In this document: piece after piece, positions 55,400 through 64,000 of the stretch
How the letters are laid out: each line of letters begins with the position of its first letter
Numbering within the stretch: the first letter of the stretch is position 1
Source: Nilaparvata lugens
Taxonomy: Eukaryota > Arthropoda > Insecta > Hemiptera > Delphacidae
DNA length: 64,000 nt
Direction: 5' to 3'
NCBI RefSeq assembly: GCF_014356525.2
Contig: NC_052507.1
Coordinates: forward strand, 8,909,066 to 8,973,065
Notes under the pieces: model-generated
Told to the model about the DNA's origin: nothing
Databases searched by the model: none
Seen by the model: only the letters and a program-made list of their open reading frames with translations
Position numbers and translations under genes: made by a program

Positions 55400-55722
55400 C
55401 AAAGCACCGTTTGCCTTTTCATCGTACGGTACCGCAGTAGTAAACTCCGCTCCCCGCCCAACCACTACTACGACATCAGACAGATGAATGAGTCAGTCAG
55501 TTGTCGGTTCGGCTTTGAGCGAGTTCAATGACCTGTTGCATTGTTCGAAATTATGAATGAATTCGCTCAAAAAATTACGTTTTGCGGCGTATGTACAATC
55601 GATTACCGTTTAATAATAACTGATGCCTCGTTATAAGTCGTGTGTGTCGTGTGAAATGTGATTCTACTTCTTAGAACATGCTGTGAAATTGGGTCAAATA
55701 ACCGACGGCTTTCAAAAACGAG
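55400..55722 (+). promoter_or_regulatory. candidate promoter and noncoding first exon
   Basis: A GC-richer stretch (CGTACGGTACCGCAG, CTCCGCTCCCCGCCCAACC) precedes TCAGTT at 55497-55502, an arthropod initiator. GAG/GTCAGT at about 55720-55726 is a plausible 5' splice site 220 bp later. There is no long ORF, so any exon would be 5' UTR. This is inference from composition and two short motifs. Confidence 0.3.
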
Positions 55723-55970
55723 GTCAGTAATTTTTTGAAATATCATTATTATTTTGAATCTGTGGCTGTTATCTATGCTCATAGGTTTATAAGCTTTCTA
55801 TTTCGATGAGATTATGATAGGAGTAGTGAGTAGAGATGGAATTATTTGTTAGAAATTAGATAAATTTCAAAATTAGGTCAACATAACCTCAAATCTTACA
55901 AATACTACAGGTTATTGCATGGTTGTATTAATGCGCCGTAGGCTGGCGCATGCTCAAATCTGACAACACC
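55723..55970. other. no recognised feature
   Basis: Non-coding; would be intron if the candidate exon above is real. Confidence 0.3.
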
Positions 55971-56552
55971 ATAGTGAGGTCCACGTTATAACGACAGTGG
56001 AGAAATATAGGGGAACGGTGTTGCCGATTGGCAGTAGAGAAAGATAGGATAACGGCGTTGCCGATTCTCTGCCTTGCTACTGCCTTTAATGGAATATAGC
56101 TGATGCAGGTATATCTGATGAAATATCAACTTTTCTGATGAATATTCACCGTTTATCCTTGTTGAAAATGTACAAATATATATTTTATCCGTCAATAAAA
56201 TATATTGTAAATGATTCAATACTACATCATCATGATTTAGACTGGATATATGAATCATATTTGAAATGAAATGAAAATGAAATGGAGAAATTCTTTATCA
56301 GGCGGAGTTAGGACTAATGAAGAATTTTCTTATTTCATTTCAAATATGATTGATTAACAAAATATCCTGTCTCAATTATTATGATAATGTATTATTGTAT
56401 TGATTAATGTATATTTCTACTTTTTTTTTTGAAGAGCGATATGTCATTGTTGCAGAGGTAGAAAAAGATAGTGCTGTCTGCGTTGTCGAATGATAGACAA
56501 GGATAGCACCAGTGTTAATCAAATACTGCCATTATAACGTGGACCTCGATAT
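55971..56552. mobile_element. long-TIR element (family F), copy 2
   Basis: ATAGTGAGGTCCACGTTATAA and CATTATAACGTGGACCTC, with the GATAGACAAGGATAGCAC inner motif. A minus-strand LINE tail ((ATGAA)n, GGCGGAGTTAGGAC) sits inside at 56262-56325. Confidence 0.8.
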
Positions 56553-57032
56553 ACATTGAAACTGATATACTCCCACTAATTTGGTCAGTGGTGTAACGTT
56601 TCTCAACCGGGAAGCTTCATTTTCATAAATAAATAATGTTCCATTTGAAGTACTGTATTTATTCTCAGTATTGAGATTCAGTTTATTCGAATGTTTCTAT
56701 TTGGTTCATTATTCCAATGAACGTTTCAATATTACAAAGAATTCCGGATTTTGAGCTCAACTTTTTTTAAACTATCTGAAACTTGAAAGATTATCTTTAC
56801 ATTTTCATTCTCACTGTATTGATGGGATGAATTCAACTAAGTTTTCAAAAGTTGAAGCTTACCTTCCATGAAATAATAATCACGTTTGAACTGGGTTACG
56901 AACAGAACAGTGAGGTGAAAATGAAGTTATCAGTTTCCTAGCGTTTTTTCTCTATCTTGACTAGATCTATCATTATTTTTAAATCTATGACTCCAAATTT
57001 TTTCATGACTGGTTTTTAGTGGCATCGATCCT
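56553..57032. other. no recognised feature
   Basis: AT-rich non-coding. Confidence 0.35.
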
Positions 57033-57210
57033 CACCGCGTCTTACTTGTCCGTGTTTCGGATGGACACGTAAAGCCGTCGGTCCCGGCTGCCTAAAAAGC
57101 AGTCGTTAGATCATGTCAGATGCCCTGAAATTGATCAGTTGTGACCTGTTAACAAATTTTAACACCAGACCTGAGCCAGCCAGGTCACTCGATATTATTA
57201 TACTTGTTCT
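57033..57210 (+). mobile_element. LINE 3' UTR fragment (GCCGTCGGTCCCGGCTG type)
   Basis: GTCCGTGTTTCGGATGGACAC, AAGCCGTCGGTCCCGGCTG, GTCGTTAGATCATGTCAG and CTGAGCCAGCCAGGTCACTC, a LINE 3' sequence style widespread in insects. The 76-codon ORF inside it (57113-57343) is not a gene. The TTGCACAAAAGCC to GGCTCCTCTGATTGGT stretch at 57273-57365 looks like part of another repeat. Confidence 0.65.
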
Positions 57211-57365
57211 GTTAGCACCTTTACTTATTGTTATTCATGATAATAGAGTGGAATGTCCACTCACAAATGCTCAGTTGCACAAAAGCCTGTCAAATTCTGA
57301 TGATGATCAAATTCCAATAGAACCAGTCGAAGAAAGATTTTGAAAAGAAGGCTCCTCTGATTGGT

Positions 57366-57672
57366 GTGGCATTTAATCTAGATTAGAAGTCATGATTGAA
57401 TAAGTCATTGAATTACGTGATTGAATAAGTCATAGTAATACAATTACAAAGTAATTGTCGCAAAGTAGAATCGAAAAACCCTGTGAAACAATAGAAAGGT
57501 CTCAAAACCAGCCACTAAAAAAGTAATCATTTAAAAATAACAATATTTTCACAACATTTGATATCCAATGGCAACTTATTGACGTTATTGTACATTATTC
57601 TCACGCCTATGCTGTCATAGTGTTTCATGCTTATGACAAGACGTTGATATGGAATATCAATGTGGTCTTTTC
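57366..57672. other. no recognised feature
   Basis: Non-coding spacer before the composite array. Confidence 0.3.
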
Positions 57673-58113
57673 CTAGTGTTATAAGCATGAATATTTTGAA
57701 AAACTTTCACTTTTCTGCAACTGAGCTGCCTTTTTATATTTCACAAAGTAACCTGGATTCAATCTCTAGTTTGATTTCACTTCTTGAATTCCAGTGAATG
57801 ATTGATTGTTCATCGGTTAAACGTTTATTAATCTCCAGTTAATCCTTAGTCAATCGTCAGTTAACACAAATATAGATGATGTCAAGGATTGGATTTTCAC
57901 TCATGAACTGAACCATCCTCAACACCATTGTCCATGCAGATTCAGTTGAATTCCATAAAATGATCGATTGTTCAATCTTTTATTGATCTTCAGTTAATCC
58001 CAAGTGAATTCCCAGTTAACTAGAATAGAGATTGTATTAGAAGTTGGATTGCAATTTTCACTCCTCAACTAAAACATCCCCAACCTTATTATTCACGCAC
58101 AAGTCACAGACTC
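57673..58113 (+). repeat. array leader block, copy 1
   Basis: CCTAGTGTTATAAGCATGAA to CATCCCCAACCTTATTATT. It recurs at 60533-60928 with small indels and is likewise followed by CACAAGTCAC units. Confidence 0.85.
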
Positions 58114-58900
58114 AAGTAGGACTCATCATCAGCAACAGAAGAACACTTCCAAACCCCTAGTCACCCTCCTAGTAGCTAAAAAGCTTCTAGAAGCTTCCTC
58201 TAGTAGCCTTCCAATTTACGCACAAGTCACATACTCAAGTAGGACTCATCATCAGCAACACAAAAATCATTCCAAGTTCCCACACACACTCTTTCCACGC
58301 ACAATTATCCACGCACAAGTCACATACTCGAGTAGGAATCACCATCAGCAACACAAGAATCATTCCAAGTCCCCACAGACACACTTTTTGCGCACAAGTC
58401 ACAGACTCGAGTGGGACTCGTCATCAGCAACGGGAAAATCATTCCAAGAACCGCTCTTTCTACGCACAAGAAGACACAACTTTTTTACTTCTATTCTACT
58501 ACACTTCTATATAATATATTTTTTCATTTTGAAGCACAAGTCACAGATTCAAGTAGAACTCATCATCAGCTACACCAAAATCATTTCAAGCTCCCACATA
58601 CACTCTTTCTATGCACAATTATCTATGTACAAGTCACAGACTCGAGTGTGGCTCATAATCAGCAATGCAAAAATCATACCAAGTTCCCACAAACACACTT
58701 TTTACGCACAAGTCTCAGACTCGAGTGGGACTCATCATCAGTAACGGATAAATCATTCAAAGACCCCGAAAACTATTTATTTTTCTACGCACAAGAAGAA
58801 AAAACTTCTATACTACTCTACTTCTATAGATTGTTTATTCTAAGGCACAAATCACATACTCAAGTAGGACTCATCATCAGCAACGCGGAAAATCATTCAT
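58094..58900 (+). repeat. CACAAGTCAC array, higher-order period ~314 bp
   Basis: Anchors CGCACAAGTCACAGACTC fall at about 58098, 58221, 58314, 58393, 58535, 58629, 58707 and 58846. Spacings 93-79-142 repeat as 94-78-139, so three unequal subunits form a ~314-bp higher-order unit. Each subunit has AGGACTCATCATCAGCAAC and AAATCATTCCAAG. ORFs crossing it (58388-58902) are repeat products. Confidence 0.9.
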
Positions 58901-60530
58901 AGGTCTCATTTCTAGGAAATTTCAGGAGCTCCGTAATATTCTTGAGAAAAATGGCGGATAATGACTAAAAAAACATTTTTCACGGTTTTCTCGAAAACGG
59001 CTCTAACGATTTTTTTCAAATTTATACCATGGATAGCTATTTATAAGCCCTATCAACTGGCATAAGTCTCATCTCTGGGAAAATTTCAGGAGCTCCGTAA
59101 TATTCTTGAGAAAAATGGCGGATAATGACTAAAAATCCATGTTTTTCACGGTTTTCTCGAAAACGTCTCCAACGATTTTCTTCAAATTTATACCATAGAT
59201 AAGCACTATCAATTGGCATGAGTCTCATCTCTGGGAAAATTCCATGAGCTCCGTAATATTCTTGAGAAAAATGGCGGATAGTGACTAAAAAACCATGTTT
59301 TTCACGGTTTTCTCGAAAACGGCTCTAACGATTTTCTTCAAATTTATACCATGGATAAGTATTCATAAGCCCTATCAAATGACATGAGTTTTTTTTCTGG
59401 GAAAATTGCAGAAGCTCCGTAATATTCTTGAGAAAAACGGCGGATAATTGCTAAAAAACCATGTTTTTCACGATTTTCTCAAAAACGGCTCCAACGATTC
59501 TCTTCAAATTTATACCATGGATAGCTATTTATAAGCCCTATCAACTGGCATAGGTCTCATTTCTAGGAAATTTCAGGAGCTCCGTAATATTCTTGAGAAA
59601 AATGGCGGATAATGACTAAAAAAACATTTTTCACGGTTTTCTCAGAAACGGCTCCAACGATTCTCTTCAAATTTATACCATGGATAGCTATTTATAAGCC
59701 CTATCAACTGGCATAAGTCTCATCTCTGGGAAAATTTCAGGAGCTCCGTAATATTCTTGAGAAAAATGGTGGATAATGACTAAAAATCCATGTTTTTCAC
59801 GGTTTTCTCGAAAACGTCTCCAACGATTTTCTTCAAATTTATACCATAGATAAGCACTATCAATTGGCATGAGTCTCATCTCTGGGAAAATTCCATGAGC
59901 TCCGTAATATTCTTGAGAAAAATGGCGGATAGTGACTAAAAAACCATGTTTTTCACGGTTTTCTCGAAAACGGCTCTAACGATTTTCTTCAAATTTATAC
60001 CATGGATAAGTATTCATAAGCCCTATCAAATGACATGAGTTTTTTTTCTGGGAAAATTGCAGAAGCTCCGTAATATTCTTGAGAAAAACGGCGGATAATT
60101 GCTAAAAAACCATGTTTTTCACGATTTTCTCAAAAATAACTTGACCGATTTTTTTTTAAATTCATACCCTGTATAGTTATTTATCAGCTCTATCAACTGG
60201 CATGTCTCCTGGAAAGTCTCCTTTCTGGGAAATCAATGGAGGGTCCACCCCATCCTTGGGAAATGGACTTAGTAACCTCCTTCTCGTGCATGAGGTAGGT
60301 AGGTAGGTAGCGCAGTTCATAAAAAGAACACATAGTCAAGATATTTCATCCGTAGAACAACTGTTTTGACGACTTTAAAAAATGATGACTGAAGAAAATA
60401 ATCGAATTTTACAATTCACACAAAGAAAAAGTACTCTGAAAACAATTATATATACACATATACTGACAGAAGTCTGATCGTAGTTTCAAATATGAGCAAG
60501 GGAAGTTGTGTGAGTGTACCACACCAGATT
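58901..60530 (+). repeat. family D repeat, copy 4, with a 651-bp higher-order tandem duplication
   Basis: The anchor (G)AGCTCCGTAATATTCTTGAG occurs at about 58926, 59090, 59246, 59412, 59577, 59741, 59897 and 60063. Spacing 164-156-166-165 repeats, so four ~163-bp units form a 651-bp block present twice (58901-59551 and 59552-60202). Two identical 63-codon minus ORFs (59037, 59688) fall at the same block position and are not genes. After 60110 the sequence follows the 15800-16180 reference to ACCAGATTTTT. Confidence 0.9.
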
Positions 60531-60971
60531 TTTCCTAGTGTTATAAGCATGAATATTTTAGAAAACTTGCACTTTTCTGCAATCTCCAGTGTGATTTCAC
60601 TCCTTGAATTCCAGTGAATGATTGATTGTTCACTGGTTGAACGTTTATTGATCTCCAGTTAATCCTTGGTCAATCGTCAGTTTACACAAATATAGATGAT
60701 GTCAAGGATTGGATTTTCATTTTCACTTATGAACTGAACCATCCTCAACACCATTGTCCATGCAGATTCAGTTGAATTCCAGAAAATGATCGATTGTTCA
60801 TCAGTTAATCTTTTATTGATCTTCTGTTAATCCCAAGTGAACTTCCAGTTTACTGGAATAGAGATTGTATTAGAAGTTGGATTCCCATTTCCACTCCTCA
60901 ACTAAAACATCCCCAACCTTATTATTTACGCACAAGTCACATACTCAAGTACGACTCATCATCAGCAACTC
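60531..60971 (+). repeat. array leader block copy 2 and first array unit
   Basis: TTCCTAGTGTTATAAGCATG onward matches 57673-58113. CGCACAAGTCACATACTCAAG at about 60930 resumes the array, which is cut at CATCAGCAACTCA. Confidence 0.85.
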
Positions 60972-61917
60972 AATAGTATATTTCGCACCCAGGGCCGAAA
61001 ATGAGACTTTTCCGGCTCGAAATCGGTTTTCAAGTCCGAGGCCGTAGGCCGAGGACTAGAAAAGGTTGTGAGCCGGAAAAACATTTTTGCTCACGGTGAG
61101 AACGTTATTTTTCGCCACACAGAAAAATAAACAATATAAATATGAGAATAATTGTTTATTAGGCACTTACGAAAGCAAAACCAATATCAGGAAATTGTCC
61201 AAGTATTTTCATTTTTTATTCCGATTTGTATAAATAACCTAAAAGATTATGTTAAATTATGTAAGAGGTTGAGTTTATACTTTTTATTCTTCCAAATGAC
61301 AATAAGATGATATTATTATAAATGTTTTGATTCTTGAATAATAAACACAAATAATGGAAAGTTTCTTGATCAGCTGTTTTAGCACACTTGAAATTTGGCC
61401 AATCTGAATGTCAACGTCAACAATGCTTGTTGTCGTTGACTTCGGAAGTTTAGATTAGAAGTTCTATCCTACTCTGAAAATCGAATTTGAATAGTTTATA
61501 ATATATCTTATCTGTATTTTATTCATCCAAATAAAATTGGGCACGTTAAACTGTCGGTCCCGCCTGAAGTATGACAGTCGTAAGGCCCATTGACGGCTTA
61601 AATTATATATTCAGGCGGTGGAAAATTCCCGAAAGGGAACTCCCCACCAACAAAAGCCATACGAATTTATTTTTTCATCCAAATAAAATAATAGTATCTT
61701 ATTGCAGAATACTTATTCAATTCTAGAAGCATAAACTGATTCCGTTTCATAAACCATTTTGTAAACACGTTCACATCAAATCAGAATCAGCTGACTTCAA
61801 GGTTATTTTACAGCCCTAGGGCTGTAAAACTTTTACCGGCCTGGTCAGAAAACAATCATTTTCGGCCTCCATTATGACGCACGAAAACCAGCTCATTACA
61901 TCCAAGTGGGGCGAAAA
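60972..61917 (+). mobile_element. insertion in the array: family J copy 2 plus associated DNA
   Basis: 60972-61385 aligns with 13513-13965. The remainder includes the LINE fragment at 61538-61673 and a hairpin TTTTACAGCCC/GGGCTGTAAAA at 61810-61832. Outside it the array resumes at AAAAATCATTCCAAGTCCCC, showing that the whole block interrupts one array unit. Confidence 0.7.
61538..61673 (+). mobile_element. 136-bp LINE 3' fragment with 16-bp TSD
   Basis: CACGTTAAACTGTCGGTCCC to CCATACGAATTTATTT, flanked by exact TTCATCCAAATAAAAT at 61522-61537 and 61674-61689. This is a severely 5'-truncated target-primed insertion. Same family as 23767-23868 and 63845-63990. Confidence 0.9.
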
Positions 61918-62130
61918 AATCATTCCAAGTCCCCACATACACACTTTTTGCGCACAAGTCACAGACTCGAGTGAGACTCATCATCAGGAACGGGAAAATC
62001 ATCTCAAGAACCGCTCTTTCTACGCACAAGAAGAGAAAACTTCTTTACTTCTATTCTACTATACTTATATATTTTTTTTATTCTAAGGCACAAGTCACAG
62101 ACTCAAGTAGGACCCACCATCAGCAACGGA
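61918..62130 (+). repeat. CACAAGTCAC array, continued
   Basis: Anchors at about 61953 and 62089 (136 bp apart, the long subunit spacing). Ends at CATCAGCAACGG. Confidence 0.85.
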
Positions 62131-62661
62131 AATAGTTATTTGTGCAACTAGTGCGCAAAGTGACAGTTTGCTGCACCGAAAGAAACGTTTACGCCCGAGC
62201 CGTAGGCGAGGGCGGAATGGTTTCTTGAGTGCAGCAGAGGAACTTTGCGCACGTATTTCACATTAAGTTTTTCCTACAGTTACCATTGAATATGAAAAGT
62301 GGGTAATTATGGGTAAAATTGCCTGAAATACATCAAATGTTTTTCTGTGTAATTTTATTATTGATAAAACCTTAATTTATTGTCAAATTGAATAAAAATG
62401 TTGTCCTTGTTATAATATCTACTTAATAATTAGCGCGTTGTGCTTGTTGCACCTCTGCTCGCTATAGCAGCCACAGCAGTCACTGTTACCAACTTCATTT
62501 TGATTTTGCTGCACTGTTGCTCCATATAACCTACTAAGTATTTTGCGTTGCCATGTTGCAAATCTGGAGTGCAGAAAAATTTTTCCCGCACTAGAGCGGA
62601 AAAGTGATTCTTTGCGTTCTGTAATCAGTGCAGCAATGGCCACTTTTCAACGTAACTGTAG
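62131..62661. mobile_element. family G ~530-bp repeat, copy 2, inserted in the array
   Basis: AATAGTTATTTGTGCAACTA to CAACGTAACTGTAGG, the reverse complement of 17973-18509. The array unit continues on the other side (AAAAAATCATTCCAAGTCCC), defining both ends. Confidence 0.85.
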
Positions 62662-62700
62662 GAAAAAATCATTCCAAGTCCCCCAAACACTCCCGCTGAC
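62662..62700 (+). repeat. last array fragment
   Basis: AATCATTCCAAGTCCCCCAA then divergence. Confidence 0.7.
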
Positions 62701-62938
62701 TCGAGGATCGTTCTTAAAGTGCTGACACTCAGCAAAATTGAACCATCGCTGATGCTTGACTGAATTATTATTATGAAAAAACGAATTAATTTGTGCGCTA
62801 GAGTCTGCTGGCAGGGTCTGCGGCTTGGACCAATTCCAGGCAACTAGCACTTATAAATTATTCGCGAAATTCGCCCGCGTTGACAGTTCTGACTATTTTC
62901 CATAAAGTCAAGTGCCTCGGCAAAGTCAGGACTTTAGT
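62701..62938. other. no recognised feature
   Basis: Slightly GC-richer non-coding DNA; minus ORFs at 62625-62850 have no domain. Confidence 0.3.
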
Positions 62939-63066
62939 CCGGTCCACGTTATGATGGCAGTATCTGTTCAACATTGGTGTTGCTATCCTTGTCTATCATT
63001 CGACAAAACATATGACGCTATCCTTTTCTAGCTCAGCAACGTTGCCAGAACGTTTTCCAACAAGAC
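62939..63066 (+). mobile_element. long-TIR element (family F), solitary end
   Basis: GGTCCACGTTATGATGGCAG, TATCCTTGTCTATCATTCG and CAGCAACGTTGCCAGAACG match the family F arm; no partner arm lies within the window. Confidence 0.7.
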
Positions 63067-63225
63067 AGGACGTAGGGTGTAGAAGATGCTGTCATTTGCA
63101 AGTGGAATATTGTGGCACCAAATATCTCCACATATATATTAAAACTGTGACTTATTAATTAATGAAAAATTAAGGACTTTATTTATTAAGGACTTATTAA
63201 GGACTTACAGAATTTATTTAGGATT

Positions 63226-63400
63226 TTGGATAGTAGTCCTCATCGAATTTCCATCTAGCTGTTAACCCTGTTGTCAATGTCTGCAGTAGCAGAAGTCTTC
63301 GGGGTGATTTACAGCATTTATTTAGGATTTTCGTTGAATAATAATTATATATTAATTAGCATTTGAATAAATGCATTCTCTATTTAATTCCATCTGTGAA
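63226..63400 (+). mobile_element. SINE body, head missing
   Basis: TTTTGGATAGTAGTCCTCATC to CTCTATTTAATTCCATCTG, the same body as 16848-17080. Just before it, TTATTAAGGAC repeats about three times (63170-63210). Confidence 0.75.
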
Positions 63401-63450
63401 CTGGTTGGCCGCTATGGCTTCGTATAAAATGAGAGCTGCTATCCAGATAT

Positions 63451-63705
63451 TGTCAGTTTGGTGTTAGGGCAAGCATTCCTGACTAGCAATGGGGAGGTAG
63501 GGCGATTCCCGGGCTGGCAAATAATTTTTGGATAGTAGTTCTCATCGAATTTCCATCTAGCTGTTAACCCTGTTGTCAATGTCTGCAGTAGCAGAAGTCT
63601 TCGGGTGATTTACAACATTTATTTAGGATTTTCGTTAAATAATAATTATCTATTAATTAGCATTTGAATAAATGCATTCTCTATTTAATTCCATCTGTAA
63701 ATCAA
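63451..63705 (+). mobile_element. tRNA-derived SINE with head, in tandem with the previous copy
   Basis: Head 63451-63519: TGTCAGTTTGGTGTTAGGGC, GACTAGCAATGGGGAGGT and GGGCGATTCCCGGGCTGGCA. About four bases of the T-arm are lost compared with the 16775 head. Body follows to about 63705. Confidence 0.75.
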
Positions 63706-63842
63706 GGACTTGTCACGTTGGATTTACGATAATATATTTCTGTGGCTTTTTTTATCGTCTATTGTCAGTTCCATAATATGGATCTATGACAAATAAATAT
63801 GCTGTCGTTTCCAATATTAATGAAATAATTGTGACATAGTAA
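63706..63842. other. no recognised feature
   Basis: Short AT-rich spacer. Confidence 0.3.
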
Positions 63843-63990
63843 AAAAAGTAAATTCGTATGGATATTGTTGGTGGGGAGTCCCTTGCGGGAAGGTCCCATC
63901 GTCTGAATATATAATTCAATCCGTCAATGGACCTTACGACTGTCATACTTCAGCCGGGACCGACAGTCCGGTAGACATTTGACATAAAAA
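63843..63990 (-). mobile_element. LINE 3' fragment (same type as 61538), minus
   Basis: AAAGTAAATTCGTATGGATA, GGGGAGTCCCTTGCGGGAAG, CCGTCAATGGACCTTACGAC and CAGCCGGGACCGACAGTCCGG. It is longer on its 5' side than the other two copies. Confidence 0.75.
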
Positions 63991-64000
63991 ATATCTACAT

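Noticed and set aside
57113..57343. 76-codon ORF
   Set aside because: Lies on a LINE 3' UTR fragment and a second repeat.
58901..60202. Gene pair suggested by identical 63-codon minus ORFs at 59037 and 59688
   Set aside because: They are the same place in two 651-bp tandem blocks and have no domain.
62419..62850. Overlapping short ORFs
   Set aside because: Partly inside the family G repeat, also open in its 17973 copy, with no domain.

Overview
This window reads as AT-rich, intron- and transposon-laden animal (insect-type) nuclear DNA. There are no bacterial-style operons, rRNAs or convincing complete genes. What fills it is DUF4817/mariner-type transposase, short inverted-repeat elements (MITEs), Helitron-like ends, non-LTR (LINE) 3' fragments, a tRNA-derived SINE, an LTR retrotransposon remnant, long polypurine tracts and several minisatellites. 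The mixture suggests a hemipteran such as a planthopper. That is inference from the style of the repeats, not a database match.

Layout. 0-8 kb: a broken mariner-like transposase running off the left edge, a Helitron-like element, (GAA)n tracts, a LINE reverse-transcriptase C-terminal fragment, two copies of a CATAGAG-ended MITE and a MITE with an 8-bp target duplication. 8-11.5 kb: the best host-gene signal, a GC-richer candidate promoter, a 58-bp minisatellite, and a probable first coding exon (signal peptide, ending at CAG/GTAAGA) followed by a 42-bp minisatellite in the presumed intron. 11.5-23 kb: nested repeats, including a head-to-head SINE pair inside another repeat and a hAT-like MITE inside a longer repeat. 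23-28 kb: polypurine tract, an internally deleted Ty3/gypsy-like element inserted in a repeat, a 1.2-kb foldback carrying a pogo/Tigger-like MITE, and a TATA-containing candidate promoter followed by a 22-bp minisatellite. 30-37 kb: 750-bp near-identical direct repeats enclosing 3.7 kb with no recognisable coding content except one LINE fragment. 37-46 kb: LINE fragments, a ~60-bp minisatellite, a Harbinger-like MITE with its empty site visible, a perfect 42-bp-arm hairpin, and a small cysteine-rich ORF of unknown origin. 46.3-50.3 kb: a 1.96-kb tandem duplication. 50.9-52.8 kb: a long-TIR element with a head-to-head Helitron-like pair in its middle. 53-57 kb: further copies, one with an expanded 8-bp tandem repeat. 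57.7-62.7 kb: a composite satellite-like array with two levels of higher-order repeat, split by three insertions. 62.7-64 kb: SINE and LINE-tail copies.

Most families occur two to seven times in the window. Intact copies therefore serve as empty-site references, and several insertions and target-site duplications can be read directly. Almost all open reading frames here are products of low complexity or of tandem repeats whose period is a multiple of three. The functional candidates are the exon at 10083-10215, the promoter-like islands near 8560, 23096, 27819 and 55499, and the 44663-44956 ORF, all at modest confidence.
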